From contig NZ_JARUBP010000001.1 in the NCBI RefSeq assembly GCF_029626225.1, positions 4,650,001-4,714,000 on the forward strand: 64,000 bases of DNA. Reading direction: 5' to 3'. How positions within the stretch are numbered: position 1 is the first letter of the stretch; every line of letters starts with the position of its first letter. Positions 39,842-48,463 of the stretch are shown here, one piece after another. Source of the stretch: Asanoa sp. WMMD1127 (GTDB taxonomy: Bacteria > Actinomycetota > Actinomycetes > Mycobacteriales > Micromonosporaceae). A program made the translations under genes and the position numbers. The notes beneath the pieces were generated by a model. It saw only the letters and a program-made list of their open reading frames with translations. It had not been told where the DNA came from and searched no databases.

Positions 39842-40516
39842 ATGATCTCCGGACCGCTCACCATCGTCCTGGACGCGCACGATCCGGCCCGGCTGGCGCG
39901 GTTCTGGGCGGACCTGCTCGGTCGGGAGGTCGTCGACGACGCGCTCGTGCCGGGTGACGAGACCCAGATCGGCCTGCGGTTCGTCGCGAGCGAGAGCGAA
40001 AGGGAAGGGCTCGACCGCCTCCATCTCCACCTGACCAGCGCGGTCGAGGCCGACCAGCAGCGCACGGTGGAGCGGGCGCTCGCGCTCGGCGCCCACCACC
40101 TCGACGTCGGCCAGCTGCCCGAGGAACCGCACATCGTGCTGGCCGATCCCGAGGGCAACGCGTTCTGCGTGATCCCGGCGGGCAACAAGTTCCTCGCCGG
40201 CTGCGGGTTCCTCGGCGAGGCGTCCTGCGACGGCACCCGGGCGGTCGGCCTCTTCTGGAGCGCGGCGCTGGGCTGGCCGCTGGTCTGGGACGACAACGAG
40301 GAGACCGCCGTCCAGTCGCCGGCCGGCGGCACGAAGGTCTCGTGGGGCGGCCCGCCCGTCGCCCCGAAGACCGGCCGCAACCGGCAGCGCCTCGAGTTCA
40401 CGGTCGACGACCCGGCAGACCTCGACCGGCTGGTCGCGCTCGGCGCCACCCGGCTGGCGGACGACACCCTGGCCGACCCCGACGGCAACGAGTTCCACGT
40501 CCACGTCGCCGGCTAG
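39842..40516 (+). CDS. Two-domain VOC (glyoxalase-fold) protein
   Basis: 224 residues made of two VOC halves: about 1-112 (LTIVLDAHDPARLARFWADLLGREV, VLADPEGNAFCVI) and about 118-224 (AVGLFWSAALGWPLVWDD, LADPDGNEFHVH). Such tandem glyoxalase-like proteins often bind or detoxify antibiotics; substrate unknown. Divergent from ChrB. Its stop overlaps that of the EAL gene by 4 bp. Confidence 0.82.
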   Translation: MISGPLTIVLDAHDPARLARFWADLLGREVVDDALVPGDETQIGLRFVASESEREGLDRLHLHLTSAVEADQQRTVERALALGAHHLDVGQLPEEPHIVLADPEGNAFCVIPAGNKFLAGCGFLGEASCDGTRAVGLFWSAALGWPLVWDDNEETAVQSPAGGTKVSWGGPPVAPKTGRNRQRLEFTVDDPADLDRLVALGATRLADDTLADPDGNEFHVHVAG

Positions 40517-41283
40517 CCGGCCAGCACGGTGCGCGTCAGCTCGGTGAGCGCCAGCGGCGGCGCGAGATGATAACCCTGCACATTGGACACACCCAGGCGC
40601 GCGAGCGCGGCCAGCTGCTCGGCGCTCTCGACGCCCTCGGCCGTGACGTGCAGGCGCAGGCTGTGCCCCAGGCTGGTGAGCAGCGTGACGATGGCGTGGT
40701 CGCGCGGGTTGTGCAGCATGCCGGCGACGAACTCCTTGTCAATCTTGATGCCGTGCACCGCGAGCCGCGACAGGTAGCGCAGGTCGGTCGCCCCGGTGCC
40801 CATGTCGTCGATCGCGACCGCGACGCCACGTTCGATCAGGCGGGAAAGGCGCGGTCCGGCCCGGGTCAGGGTGGCCAGGTCGGCGCCCTCCGACAGCTCC
40901 AGCTGCAGCCGCCGGGCGCACAGTCCATTGTGGTCGAGCGCCGCGGTGACGAGCTCGGTGAAGTCAGTGGCCAGCGTCTGCGCCGAGAGGTTGACGTTGA
41001 CGTGCGCCGGCCGGTGCACGGCATCGCGCAGTGACGCCATGTCGCGGCAGGCCTGGTCGAGCACCCACCGGTCCAGCAGCGGCAGGTGTCCGGCCTCGTG
41101 GCCGGCCGGGAGGAACTGGTCCGGCGTGATCAACCCGCGGACCGGATGCTGCCAGCGCACCAGGGCCTCCACGGCGACGACGGCGCGGTCGGCTATCCGC
41201 ACGATGGGTTGGTACAGCAGCCGCAGCTCGTCCTGCGCGACGGCTTCGGCGACGGTGGGATCCGTGGGCAACTGGCAGGTCAT
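40513..41283 (-). CDS. Stand-alone EAL-domain cyclic-di-GMP phosphodiesterase
   Basis: 256 residues covering a full EAL domain with nothing else: EALVRW (Glu39), NVNLS, LELSEG, AIDDMGTG, IKIDKEF, EGVES and QGYHLAPP are all present, so the metal and substrate residues look intact and it should hydrolyse c-di-GMP to pGpG. There is no sensory or membrane domain, so control must come from expression or a partner. ATG 41283; a longer frame to 41355 lacks a ribosome site. Confidence 0.88.
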   Translation of the reverse strand: MTCQLPTDPTVAEAVAQDELRLLYQPIVRIADRAVVAVEALVRWQHPVRGLITPDQFLPAGHEAGHLPLLDRWVLDQACRDMASLRDAVHRPAHVNVNLSAQTLATDFTELVTAALDHNGLCARRLQLELSEGADLATLTRAGPRLSRLIERGVAVAIDDMGTGATDLRYLSRLAVHGIKIDKEFVAGMLHNPRDHAIVTLLTSLGHSLRLHVTAEGVESAEQLAALARLGVSNVQGYHLAPPLALTELTRTVLAG

Positions 41284-41391
41284 CACCTGAGGGCTCCTGG
41301 GGATCGGCTGTGGCGGGGTCGCCAACGACGGACCCCACTGTCGCCGCGCGCCCACCGCGTCGGGCCTGTCGTCGACCCGGGTGGCGGCAGG

Positions 41392-41407
41392 CCCCGGGTA
41401 CCCGGGG
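41392..41407. repeat. Perfect 16-bp palindrome CCCCGGGTACCCGGGG
   Basis: Lies in the 171-base gap between the LuxR and EAL genes (both minus strand), about 110 bases upstream of the EAL start. It could be an operator or part of a terminator-like region; the gap holds no other gene. Confidence 0.4.
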
Positions 41408-41455
41408 ATCGCGCCGGGGCCGTCCCGAAGGCGCCCAAATGTCCGGCGCCAGGGA

Positions 41456-44209
41456 CTACCGGGGGGCGGCCGCGGTGACCAGGTCCGCGTCCCGCAGCTC
41501 CCGGCGCGACCCGATGGCGAGCTTCGCGAAGACCTTGCGCAGGTGCCACTCGACCGTCCGCGGGCTGATGAACAGCTCGGCCCCGATCTCCTGGTTGGTG
41601 CGGCCGTCCCGGGCCAGCGACGCGATCAGCGACTCCTGTGGCGTGAGGTCCAGGGCGGTGTCCGAGGTGCGCTTGCGGACGGTCTCGCCCGTGGCCTGCA
41701 GCTCGTTGCGCGCCCGTTCGTCGAACGCCTCCGCGCCCATGGTGGCCAGCAGGTCGTGCGCCCGGCGCAGCTGGTCGCGGGCGTCGGCGCGGCGGTCGCG
41801 GCGGCGCAGCCACTCACCGTAGACGAGGTGGGCCCGGGCGAGGTGGGCGTTCATGTGGCACTCGGTGAGCCGGTCGATCGCCATGCGATAGAGCCCGTCC
41901 GCCTCCGGTCCGTGGCTGAGCAGCGCCCGCGCGCGGGCCTGCGTGCCCAGCGCCCACGGCGTCCCGCTCGCCCGCGTCCGGTCCACCAGCTCGTCCAGCG
42001 CCGCCTCGCCGACGTCCCACCGCTCCAGCCGGGCGGCCGCCTCGACCAGCTCCCCGAGCGCCCAGGACTTGGCGACGAGCTGGTCCCCGCTGGTGGCCCG
42101 CTGGGCCGCGGCCAGCGCCGTCTCGTAGCGGCCGAGGCCGTTGTTGAGCAGCGCGGCCGCGTACTCCGTCAGCACCAGGGCGCTGCCCTCCCCGCGCGGG
42201 AACGCGTCCTGGACGCCGATCTCGGTCAGCCTCGCGGTTTCCGGCTGGTCGCCGCGCCAGGCCGCCAGCATGATCGGGGTGTACGGCGGCGGCACGACAT
42301 GCAGAGCGGCGTTGAGCGCGGCGGCCTCCTCCGTCAACGCCGCGGCGGTGACGAAATCCCCGACCTGGAGGTGGAAGCTGCCGAGGTAGTCCAGTGCCAT
42401 CGGCAGCAGGCTCAGCGTGCCGGTCTCGCGGGCGCCGCGGACGTTCCGCGTCAGCAGGTCGAGCCAGGCCGGCCCTTCCCACAGCTCGGCCGCGACCAGC
42501 GAGGCGATCAGGCAGATCAACGTGTTGCCGTCACGGGCCCGGATGACCTGCACCGCCTGGCGCAACGTGGGCGCGCCGGCCGCGTACCCCTGGGTGAACT
42601 GCGCCGACAGCCCGTCGAGCAGGAGGTCGACCGGGTCGCGCGAACCGGGGTGGCCGGGCGCCGCGCGAGCCGCCTCCGCGACGGTACGCACGCCGTGGTC
42701 GGGCTCCAACCGGCCGGCGCCCGCGAACACGGCCGCCAGCAACGCCTCCAGGTAGGTCTCCCGGGCCAGCGGCACGTCGAGCGGGGTCAGCCGGCGCGCC
42801 GCGTCGAGCAGCAGCACCGGAGCGTCGGTGCCCCGGCTGCGGGTGAAGACGAGCTGGGCGCGCAGCCGTTCCAGGCGGGCCTTCTGCAGGCCGTCGAGCT
42901 TGGCCAGCTCGGCCGTGGCGAGCAGCTCCTCGGCCCCGTCGGCGGCGCCGGCCGCCAGCGCGGCCTCGGCGGCGGCCAACGCGCGCTGCCCACGCCGGGC
43001 CGGATCGGGCGTGAGCTCCGTGGCCCGGCGCAGGAACGCCGCGGCGGCCGCCGCGCCACCCCGGGCCCGCGCGCGGTCGGCGGACCGCTGGAGCTCCCCG
43101 GCCAACTCCTCGTCCGGCGCCGTCGCCGCGGCGGCGAGGTGCCAGGCGCGCCGGTCGGGGTCTGTCGGCGGGCACACGTCGGCCAGCGCGCGGTGCGCCC
43201 GCTGGATGTCCGACCAGTCGGCGGCCCGGTGCACGGCGGACCGCATCAGCGGATGGCCGAACCGCACGCGGATCGCCACGGTGATCAGCCCGGCCGCCTC
43301 GGCGGGCGCCGCGACGTCGTCGCCGAGGCCCAGCTTGGCGGCGGCGCGCCACAGCACGGTCGGGTCGCCGACGGGCTCGACCGCGGCCAGCAGCAGGAAC
43401 AGCTGGGTCTCCGGCGGCAGGGCGCGTACCCGCCGCACGTACGCCTGTTCGATGTGGACGGTCCGGCTTTCCGTCTGCCAGGTCCTCGACGAGCCGAACC
43501 AGCCGCCGAGCTCCGTGGCGGTGAGCTCGGCCGGCAGCTCCAGCAGGGCCAGCGGGTTGCCGCGGGCCTCGGCGAGGATCCGGTCCCGCAGACGCTCGTC
43601 GCGCAACGCGGGCGCCACCGAGTCCAGCAGGGCGCGCGCGTCGGCGTCGTCGAGCCCGGTCAGCACGAGTTCCGGCAGCCCGAACAGCTCGCGGTCGTCG
43701 CTGGGCTCGAGCTCCGCGAAGACGAGGCCGATGGGGTCGGCGCCCAACCGCCGCGCCACGAAGGCCAACGCCTGCACCGAGGCCCGGTCCAGCCACTGGA
43801 CGTCGTCGACGAGGCAGATCAGCGGGCCGCTGCCCGCGGTCTCGGAGAGCAGCGTCAGCACGGCCAACCCGACCAGGAACCGATCGGGCGCGGGCCCGTC
43901 GACGAGCCCGAACGCGACCCGCAACGCCTCCCGCTGCGGCGCCGGCAGGTCGTCCAGGCGGTCGAGCATGCTGACGCAGAACTGGTGCAGACCGGCGTAC
44001 GCCAGCTCCATCTCGGACTGCACGCCCGTCACCCGGATGAAGCGCCCGCCGGGGTCCTTGTCGCCCAGATAGTCGAGGAGAGCGGTCTTGCCCTCACCGG
44101 ACTCACCGCGCAACACCAGCACCATGTGCCGGCCGGCCTGTACTTCTCCGAAGAGCTGATCGAGCACCCCACGCTCGGCGCGCCGACCATGAAGCCCATG
44201 CCCTGCCAT
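41456..44209 (-). CDS. Large LuxR-family (LAL-type) ATP-dependent regulator
   Basis: 917 residues. N-terminal AAA/STAND module with Walker A GESGEGKT (35-42) and Walker B-like LICLVDDVQWLD, a long TPR-like helical middle, and a C-terminal LuxR HTH in the last 65 residues (LTPQESLIASLARDGRTNQE and SPRTVEWHLRKVFAKL). LAL regulators activate genes when ATP and a ligand bind. The target is unknown; no operon is attached. The ATG at 44209 has GGGAGA 8 bases upstream; the frame stays open further but without a start site of similar quality. Confidence 0.9.
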   Translation of the reverse strand: MAGHGLHGRRAERGVLDQLFGEVQAGRHMVLVLRGESGEGKTALLDYLGDKDPGGRFIRVTGVQSEMELAYAGLHQFCVSMLDRLDDLPAPQREALRVAFGLVDGPAPDRFLVGLAVLTLLSETAGSGPLICLVDDVQWLDRASVQALAFVARRLGADPIGLVFAELEPSDDRELFGLPELVLTGLDDADARALLDSVAPALRDERLRDRILAEARGNPLALLELPAELTATELGGWFGSSRTWQTESRTVHIEQAYVRRVRALPPETQLFLLLAAVEPVGDPTVLWRAAAKLGLGDDVAAPAEAAGLITVAIRVRFGHPLMRSAVHRAADWSDIQRAHRALADVCPPTDPDRRAWHLAAAATAPDEELAGELQRSADRARARGGAAAAAAFLRRATELTPDPARRGQRALAAAEAALAAGAADGAEELLATAELAKLDGLQKARLERLRAQLVFTRSRGTDAPVLLLDAARRLTPLDVPLARETYLEALLAAVFAGAGRLEPDHGVRTVAEAARAAPGHPGSRDPVDLLLDGLSAQFTQGYAAGAPTLRQAVQVIRARDGNTLICLIASLVAAELWEGPAWLDLLTRNVRGARETGTLSLLPMALDYLGSFHLQVGDFVTAAALTEEAAALNAALHVVPPPYTPIMLAAWRGDQPETARLTEIGVQDAFPRGEGSALVLTEYAAALLNNGLGRYETALAAAQRATSGDQLVAKSWALGELVEAAARLERWDVGEAALDELVDRTRASGTPWALGTQARARALLSHGPEADGLYRMAIDRLTECHMNAHLARAHLVYGEWLRRRDRRADARDQLRRAHDLLATMGAEAFDERARNELQATGETVRKRTSDTALDLTPQESLIASLARDGRTNQEIGAELFISPRTVEWHLRKVFAKLAIGSRRELRDADLVTAAAPR

Positions 44210-44314
44210 GCGGACATCTCCCTGGAGCGGTTCGCGGTGGTTCGAGCCTAATCCGCCGAGCCCCGTCCCTCTCCCGTGCTGGCAGGATCGCACCGAGAGA
44301 GAGGACCGGCGCGG

Positions 44315-44866
44315 ATGCTCACCGACGCACAGCGCACCGCGGTGTGGGACTTCCTGCTGGCCCGGACCTCCGAGGCCGAGTTCGTCGCGGCCGTCGGCGC
44401 GGACCCACGGACGGACGCGGACTTCCTGCCCGGTGTGCTGTCCGACGCCGTCCGGCGCGCGGACGGGGACCAACTCGAGGCCGCGCTGAGCCTGATGGTG
44501 TTCTTCGACCAGTTGGGCGCCGACCCGGTGCCGCTGCTGTGCCGGCTGCTGGTCGCCGATTGGCACCGTGACCACGAGAACATCGCGAGATTCCTGCAGG
44601 AGTACGCGGATCCGCGTGCCGTGCCGGCGCTGCGGCGCGCCGCCGACATGGAGTTCGCGTACCGCGACTTCGACGACTCTCGGGCGCTGTCGCGCAAATG
44701 CATGTGGGCGCTCAGCGACATCCGCACCGCCGAGGCCGTCGCCGCGCTCGAGTCGTTGACCGGCTCGGCCGACGAACGCGTCCGCGACCTGGCGGCCTAC
44801 CACCTGGCCAAGGTGCGCGACGGCGAGCCGCCGTCACGCGTGAGCGGCCGTAGGCGGGCGCGTTGA
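44315..44866 (+). CDS. HEAT-repeat protein, unknown function
   Basis: 183 residues, helical. The later part shows HEAT-type repeats (DPRAVPALRRAADMEF, DIRTAEAVAALESLTGSADERVRDLAAYHL in pieces: TAEAVAALESLTG, ERVRDLAAYHLAKV). It is likely a small scaffold protein; no catalytic motif is visible. Ends immediately before the convergent RCK_C-type gene. Confidence 0.7.
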   Translation: MLTDAQRTAVWDFLLARTSEAEFVAAVGADPRTDADFLPGVLSDAVRRADGDQLEAALSLMVFFDQLGADPVPLLCRLLVADWHRDHENIARFLQEYADPRAVPALRRAADMEFAYRDFDDSRALSRKCMWALSDIRTAEAVAALESLTGSADERVRDLAAYHLAKVRDGEPPSRVSGRRRAR

Positions 44867-45301
44867 TCAAGCACCGGTAACGGTGTGGATCAAGGCGTCG
44901 ACGGCGGGGCGGGTGGCGACGACGAGGAGTTCGTCTCCTGGCCGTGGGATCGGGTCCTGGACCGGGCGGCCCGACCGGATCACGACCAGCGCCGGCAGGT
45001 CGTGGGGGAGCGGGCGGCCGGTGTACGCGGCCGGGACGCGGATCCGGCAGACCGTCAGCTCCGGGGCCGGGGCGGTGAGGTGGTCGACGACGACCGCGCC
45101 GGTCAGCAGGTCGGCGACGTGGTGGGCCTCCCGCCCGTCCAGCGTGACCGTGGCCGCGGCCCGTGTCGGGTCGTCCGGGTCGTAGAGGACCACGTCCCGC
45201 CGGCCCGTGTGGTGCAGGACCACGCCGATGCGTTGATGTCGGGTTGTGGTGACGGCGTGGCAGACGCCGATGCCGGGCAGCGGGGTGCGTTCGACGATCA
45301 T
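44867..45301 (-). CDS. Cation/proton antiporter regulatory subunit (RCK_C/KhtT-like)
   Basis: 144 residues. N-terminal swapped beta domain (IVERTPLPGIGVCHAVTT) and a C-terminal RCK_C/TrkA-C-type domain (VCRIRVPAAYTGRPLPHDLP, VIRSGRPVQDPIPRPGDELLVV). This is the architecture of KhtT-like regulatory subunits that gate K+/H+ or Na+/H+ antiporters in response to a nucleotide. GGAAAGGA precedes the ATG. Divergent from a histidine kinase across an operator-like site, in a cluster that encodes two antiporter-type transporters, which it may regulate. Confidence 0.8.
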   Translation of the reverse strand: MIVERTPLPGIGVCHAVTTTRHQRIGVVLHHTGRRDVVLYDPDDPTRAAATVTLDGREAHHVADLLTGAVVVDHLTAPAPELTVCRIRVPAAYTGRPLPHDLPALVVIRSGRPVQDPIPRPGDELLVVATRPAVDALIHTVTGA

Positions 45302-45373
45302 GGCGTCCTTTCCGCCGGGAGCTTCCCACCATCGCCCGCCGGGGGAGCGCGGCGCCATCCGTGTGGACACCCA

Positions 45374-45391
45374 ATGGGTGCCAGCCCCGAT
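45374..45391. promoter_or_regulatory. Cluster operator site 1 (ATGGGTG-N4-CCCCGAT)
   Basis: Imperfect inverted repeat; second arm has one change from CACCGAT. Centred about 43 bases upstream of the GTG of the first kinase and about 80 bases from the divergent RCK_C gene. One of four copies of this motif in the cluster. Confidence 0.55.
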
Positions 45392-45425
45392 GCACGGCGT
45401 CGCCCGCGCACCGCAGGCTTGCAGC

Positions 45426-46379
45426 GTGTCCTTGTTCTGGCGGATTTTCCTGCTCAACGCCGCCGTGCTCACCGTGGCGACGGCGCTGGTCCTCGCCGGG
45501 CCCGTGACCGTCTCCACACCCGTGCTGCTCACCGAGGCCGTGGTGCTCTCGGCCGGGCTCGGCGCCATGCTCGTCGCCAACGCCGTGCTGCTGCGGGTCG
45601 GGCTGGCGCCGCTGTCCCGGCTGACCCGCACGATGGCCACCGTCGACCTGCTCCGACCCGGGCACCGGCTGGCGGTCGGTGGGCGGGCCGGCGGGATCGC
45701 GGAGCTGATCCACACGTTCAACGCCATGCTCGACCGGCTCGAGGCCGAGCGGGCCGCCAGCACCGGGCTCGCCCTGCGGGCGCAGGAGGACGAGCGGCGG
45801 CGGATCGCCCAGGAGTTGCACGACGAGGTCGGGCAGACGCTGACCGCGGTGCTGCTGGAGCTGAAGCGCGTGGGTGGGCACGTTCCGCCGGACGTACGGG
45901 CGGAGTTGCGCGAGGTGCAGGAGACGACCCGCAACAGCCTCGACGAGATCCGCCGGATCGCCCGCCGGCTGCGGCCCGGCGTGCTGGCCGAGCTCGGGCT
46001 GGAGAGCGCGCTGCGGTCGCTGGCCACCGAGTTCTCCACCGGCGGGCTGCACGTGCGCCACCACATCGACACGGACCTGCCCGACCTGGGCGACGACCGG
46101 GAGCTGGTGCTCTACCGGGTGGCCCAGGAGGCGCTGACGAACGCGGCGCGGCACAGCGGCGCCCGTACCATCGAGGTGTGCCTGCGCCGGCACGGTGGCG
46201 AGGTGCGGTTGCGGATCAGCGACGACGGCCGGGGCTTCGGCCGTGCGCCCGAGGGCGCCGGGATCCGCGGCATGCGGGAGCGGGCGTTGCTGGTGGGCGC
46301 CGCCCTGAGTCTGGGTTCCGCCGTGGGCGGCGGCGCCGACGTGCGCCTGCGGGTGCCCTGCGACGCGGGAGGTCGCTGA
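45426..46379 (+). CDS. Sensor histidine kinase (NarL/NreB type) 1
   Basis: 317 residues. Two membrane helices (about 5-25 and 35-57) with almost no extracellular loop, a HAMP-like linker (LAPLSRLTRTMATVDLLRP), a HisKA_3 box with phospho-acceptor His132 (ERRRIAQELHDEVGQ), and a HATPase_c domain (YRVAQEALTNAARHSGA, DDGRGF). It should sense a membrane or cytosolic signal and phosphorylate the response regulator encoded 2 bases downstream. The GTG at 45426 is chosen by analogy with the second kinase (same LFWRIFLLNAAVLT start). Confidence 0.9.
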   Translation: MSLFWRIFLLNAAVLTVATALVLAGPVTVSTPVLLTEAVVLSAGLGAMLVANAVLLRVGLAPLSRLTRTMATVDLLRPGHRLAVGGRAGGIAELIHTFNAMLDRLEAERAASTGLALRAQEDERRRIAQELHDEVGQTLTAVLLELKRVGGHVPPDVRAELREVQETTRNSLDEIRRIARRLRPGVLAELGLESALRSLATEFSTGGLHVRHHIDTDLPDLGDDRELVLYRVAQEALTNAARHSGARTIEVCLRRHGGEVRLRISDDGRGFGRAPEGAGIRGMRERALLVGAALSLGSAVGGGADVRLRVPCDAGGR

Positions 46380-46381
46380 CG

Positions 46382-47032
46382 ATGTCCGAGACCCGGATCC
46401 TGCTCGCCGACGACCACGCCCTGGTGCGGCGCGGTGTGCGGCTGATCCTCGACGGCGAGCCCGACCTGACGGTGGTGGCGGAGGCCGCCGACGGCGGGGA
46501 GGCGATCGACCTGGCGCTGGAGCACCGGCCCGACCTGGCGGTGCTCGACATCGCGATGCCGCGGCTGACCGGCCTCCAGGCCGCGCGGGAGCTGTCCCGC
46601 TCGTTGCCGGAGCTGCGGATCCTGATCCTGACGATGTACGACAACGAGCAGTACTTCTTCGAGGCGCTCAAGGTCGGCGCGTCCGGCTACGTGCTGAAGT
46701 CGGTCGCCGACCGCGACCTGCTCGCCGCGTGCCGGGCCGCGATGCGGGGTGAGCCGTTCCTCTATCCCGGTGCGGTCAACGCGTTGGTGCGCCACTACCT
46801 GGAGCGGGTACGCGACGGCGAGGGCGTGCCGGCCCGCGCGATCACCGATCGGGAGGAGGAGGTGCTGAAGCTGGTCGCCGAGGGCCACTCGTCGCGCCAG
46901 ATCGCCGACCTGCTCTACATCAGCGTGAAGACGGTCGAGCGGCACCGGGCCAACCTGTTGCAGAAGCTGGGTTTGCGGGACCGGCTCGAGCTGACCCGCT
47001 ACGCCATCAGGGTCGGACTCATCGAGCCATAG
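46382..47032 (+). CDS. NarL/LuxR-type response regulator
   Basis: 216 residues. Receiver domain with acidic pair Asp10-Asp11, phospho-acceptor Asp56 (LAVLDIAMP) and a conserved Lys (YVLKSV); C-terminal LuxR HTH (ITDREEEVLKLVAEGHSSRQ, YISVKTVERHRANLLQKL). It should be phosphorylated by the kinase upstream and possibly also by the orphan kinase at 50445. It is the best candidate to bind the ATGGGTG-N4-CACC(G/C)AT sites in this cluster. Confidence 0.93.
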   Translation: MSETRILLADDHALVRRGVRLILDGEPDLTVVAEAADGGEAIDLALEHRPDLAVLDIAMPRLTGLQAARELSRSLPELRILILTMYDNEQYFFEALKVGASGYVLKSVADRDLLAACRAAMRGEPFLYPGAVNALVRHYLERVRDGEGVPARAITDREEEVLKLVAEGHSSRQIADLLYISVKTVERHRANLLQKLGLRDRLELTRYAIRVGLIEP

Positions 47033-47051
47033 GGGTCGCCGCCCCGCCGAT

Positions 47052-47069
47052 GTGGGTGTCCGCACCGAT
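47052..47069. promoter_or_regulatory. Cluster operator site 2 (GTGGGTG-N4-CACCGAT)
   Basis: Second copy of the cluster motif, centred 45 bases upstream of the small leader reading frame at 47106 and 110 upstream of the permease start. Confidence 0.5.
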
Positions 47070-47105
47070 GTTCCGCGAGCGCCGCCGCGCGCGATCGTGT
47101 CGGGC

Positions 47106-47174
47106 ATGGCCAACACCTCTTTCGAACAACACGGCAACGCGTCCGAGACCGGTCCGCCGGGGCGCCGCGCGTGA
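47106..47174 (+). CDS. Possible 22-residue leader peptide ahead of the NhaD-like permease
   Basis: ATG at 47106 opens a 22-codon frame (MANTSFEQHG...PPGRRA) whose TGA overlaps the GTG start of the permease (GTGA at 47171-47174). The overlap and the distance from operator site 2, which is the same as at the kinase genes, suggest it is translated and couples to the permease. Too short to be sure. Confidence 0.3.
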   Translation: MANTSFEQHGNASETGPPGRRA

Positions 47175-48463
47175 GCGGGCTCGCGCCCGTCGCGGCCATC
47201 GTCATCTTCTCCGTCGCGTTCTTCCTCATCGCCACCGAGCGGCTCCACCGGGTCGCGGTCGTGCTCGGGGCCGCCGGGTTGATGGCCGCCCTGGGGCTGG
47301 TGCCGGGCCACGACGTCTTCTACTCGGAGCACGCCGGCATCGACTGGGGTGTGATCTTCCTGCTGCTCGGCATGATGATCATCGTCGGCGTGATCAAGCA
47401 GACCGGCGTCTTCGAGTACCTGGGCATCTGGGCCGGAAAGCGGTCGCGCGGGCACCCGTACCGGCTGCTGGTGCTGTTGATGGTGATCACCGCGGTGGCG
47501 TCGCCCTTCCTCGACAACGTCACCACCGTCATGCTGGTCGCCCCGGTCACGATCGCCGTCTGCCAGAAGCTGCACCTGCCGGCCGCGCCCTATCTGATCG
47601 CCGAGGCGCTGGCGTCGAACATCGGCGGCGCCGCGACCCTGGTCGGTGACCCGCCCAACATGATCATCGGGACCCGGGCCGGGTTGACCTTCAACGACTT
47701 CATCGTCCACATGAGCCCGATCGTCGTCGTGCTGTTCGTGCTGTTCGTCGTCATGTCCCGCTTCATGTTCCGCAAGGCCTTCGTTCACTATCCAGATAGG
47801 ATAGACGCGGTCATGCGGCTCGACGGCAACGCCGCCATCAAGGACAAGCCGCTGCTGTGGCGCTGTCTCGCCGTGCTGCTGCTCGTCACCGTCGGGTTCG
47901 CGCTGCACAGCGTGCTGCACCTGGAGCCCGCCATCATCGCGCTGCTCGGCGCCGGCCTGATGGTGCTGGTTTCCGGCGTCCGCGCCTCCGACTACCTGGC
48001 CGAGGTCGAGTGGACGACGCTCGTCTTCTTCATGGGCCTGTTCGTGATGGTCGGCGGCCTCGTCGAGACCGGCGTCATCCACGCGCTCGGCGGTTGGGCG
48101 GTCGACGCGATCGGCGACAACTACTTCGTCGCCGCCACGGGGCTCGTCTTCGGCTCGGCGATCCTGGGCGCGTTCTTCGACAACATCCCGTACGTGGCGA
48201 CGATGGCGCCCGTGGTCGAGGACCTGGTGGCCCGCGCGCCGGATCCGCGGACCGGCGAGTCGCTGTGGTGGGCGTTCGCGCTCGGCGCGGACCTCGGCGG
48301 CAACGGCACCGCGGTCGCCGCGAGCGCCAACGTGGTGGTCATCGGCATCGCCGCCCAGCACGGCCATCCGATCTCGTTCTGGCAGTTCACCAAGTACGGC
48401 ATCGTCACCACCGCGGTGACCGTCGTCGTCGCCTGGGGCTACGTATGGCTCCGCTATTTCTAA
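47171..48463 (+). CDS. ArsB/NhaD-type ion permease
   Basis: 430 residues with about 11 hydrophobic segments. DNVTTVMLVAPVTIAV, ASNIGGAATLVGDPPNMIIG and later DLGGNGTAVAASANVVV are the repeated signatures of the ion-transporter superfamily that includes NhaD Na+/H+ antiporters and ArsB. Given the neighbours, sodium/proton exchange is more likely than arsenite export. The GTG start overlaps the stop of a possible leader peptide. Convergent with the CPA1 antiporter (4-bp overlap). Confidence 0.88.
   Translation: MSGLAPVAAIVIFSVAFFLIATERLHRVAVVLGAAGLMAALGLVPGHDVFYSEHAGIDWGVIFLLLGMMIIVGVIKQTGVFEYLGIWAGKRSRGHPYRLLVLLMVITAVASPFLDNVTTVMLVAPVTIAVCQKLHLPAAPYLIAEALASNIGGAATLVGDPPNMIIGTRAGLTFNDFIVHMSPIVVVLFVLFVVMSRFMFRKAFVHYPDRIDAVMRLDGNAAIKDKPLLWRCLAVLLLVTVGFALHSVLHLEPAIIALLGAGLMVLVSGVRASDYLAEVEWTTLVFFMGLFVMVGGLVETGVIHALGGWAVDAIGDNYFVAATGLVFGSAILGAFFDNIPYVATMAPVVEDLVARAPDPRTGESLWWAFALGADLGGNGTAVAASANVVVIGIAAQHGHPISFWQFTKYGIVTTAVTVVVAWGYVWLRYF

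Noticed and set aside
41381-44251. Long plus-strand frame opposite the LuxR gene
   Set aside because: Arg/Gln/Gly-rich, no recognisable domain; antisense of a clear regulator gene.
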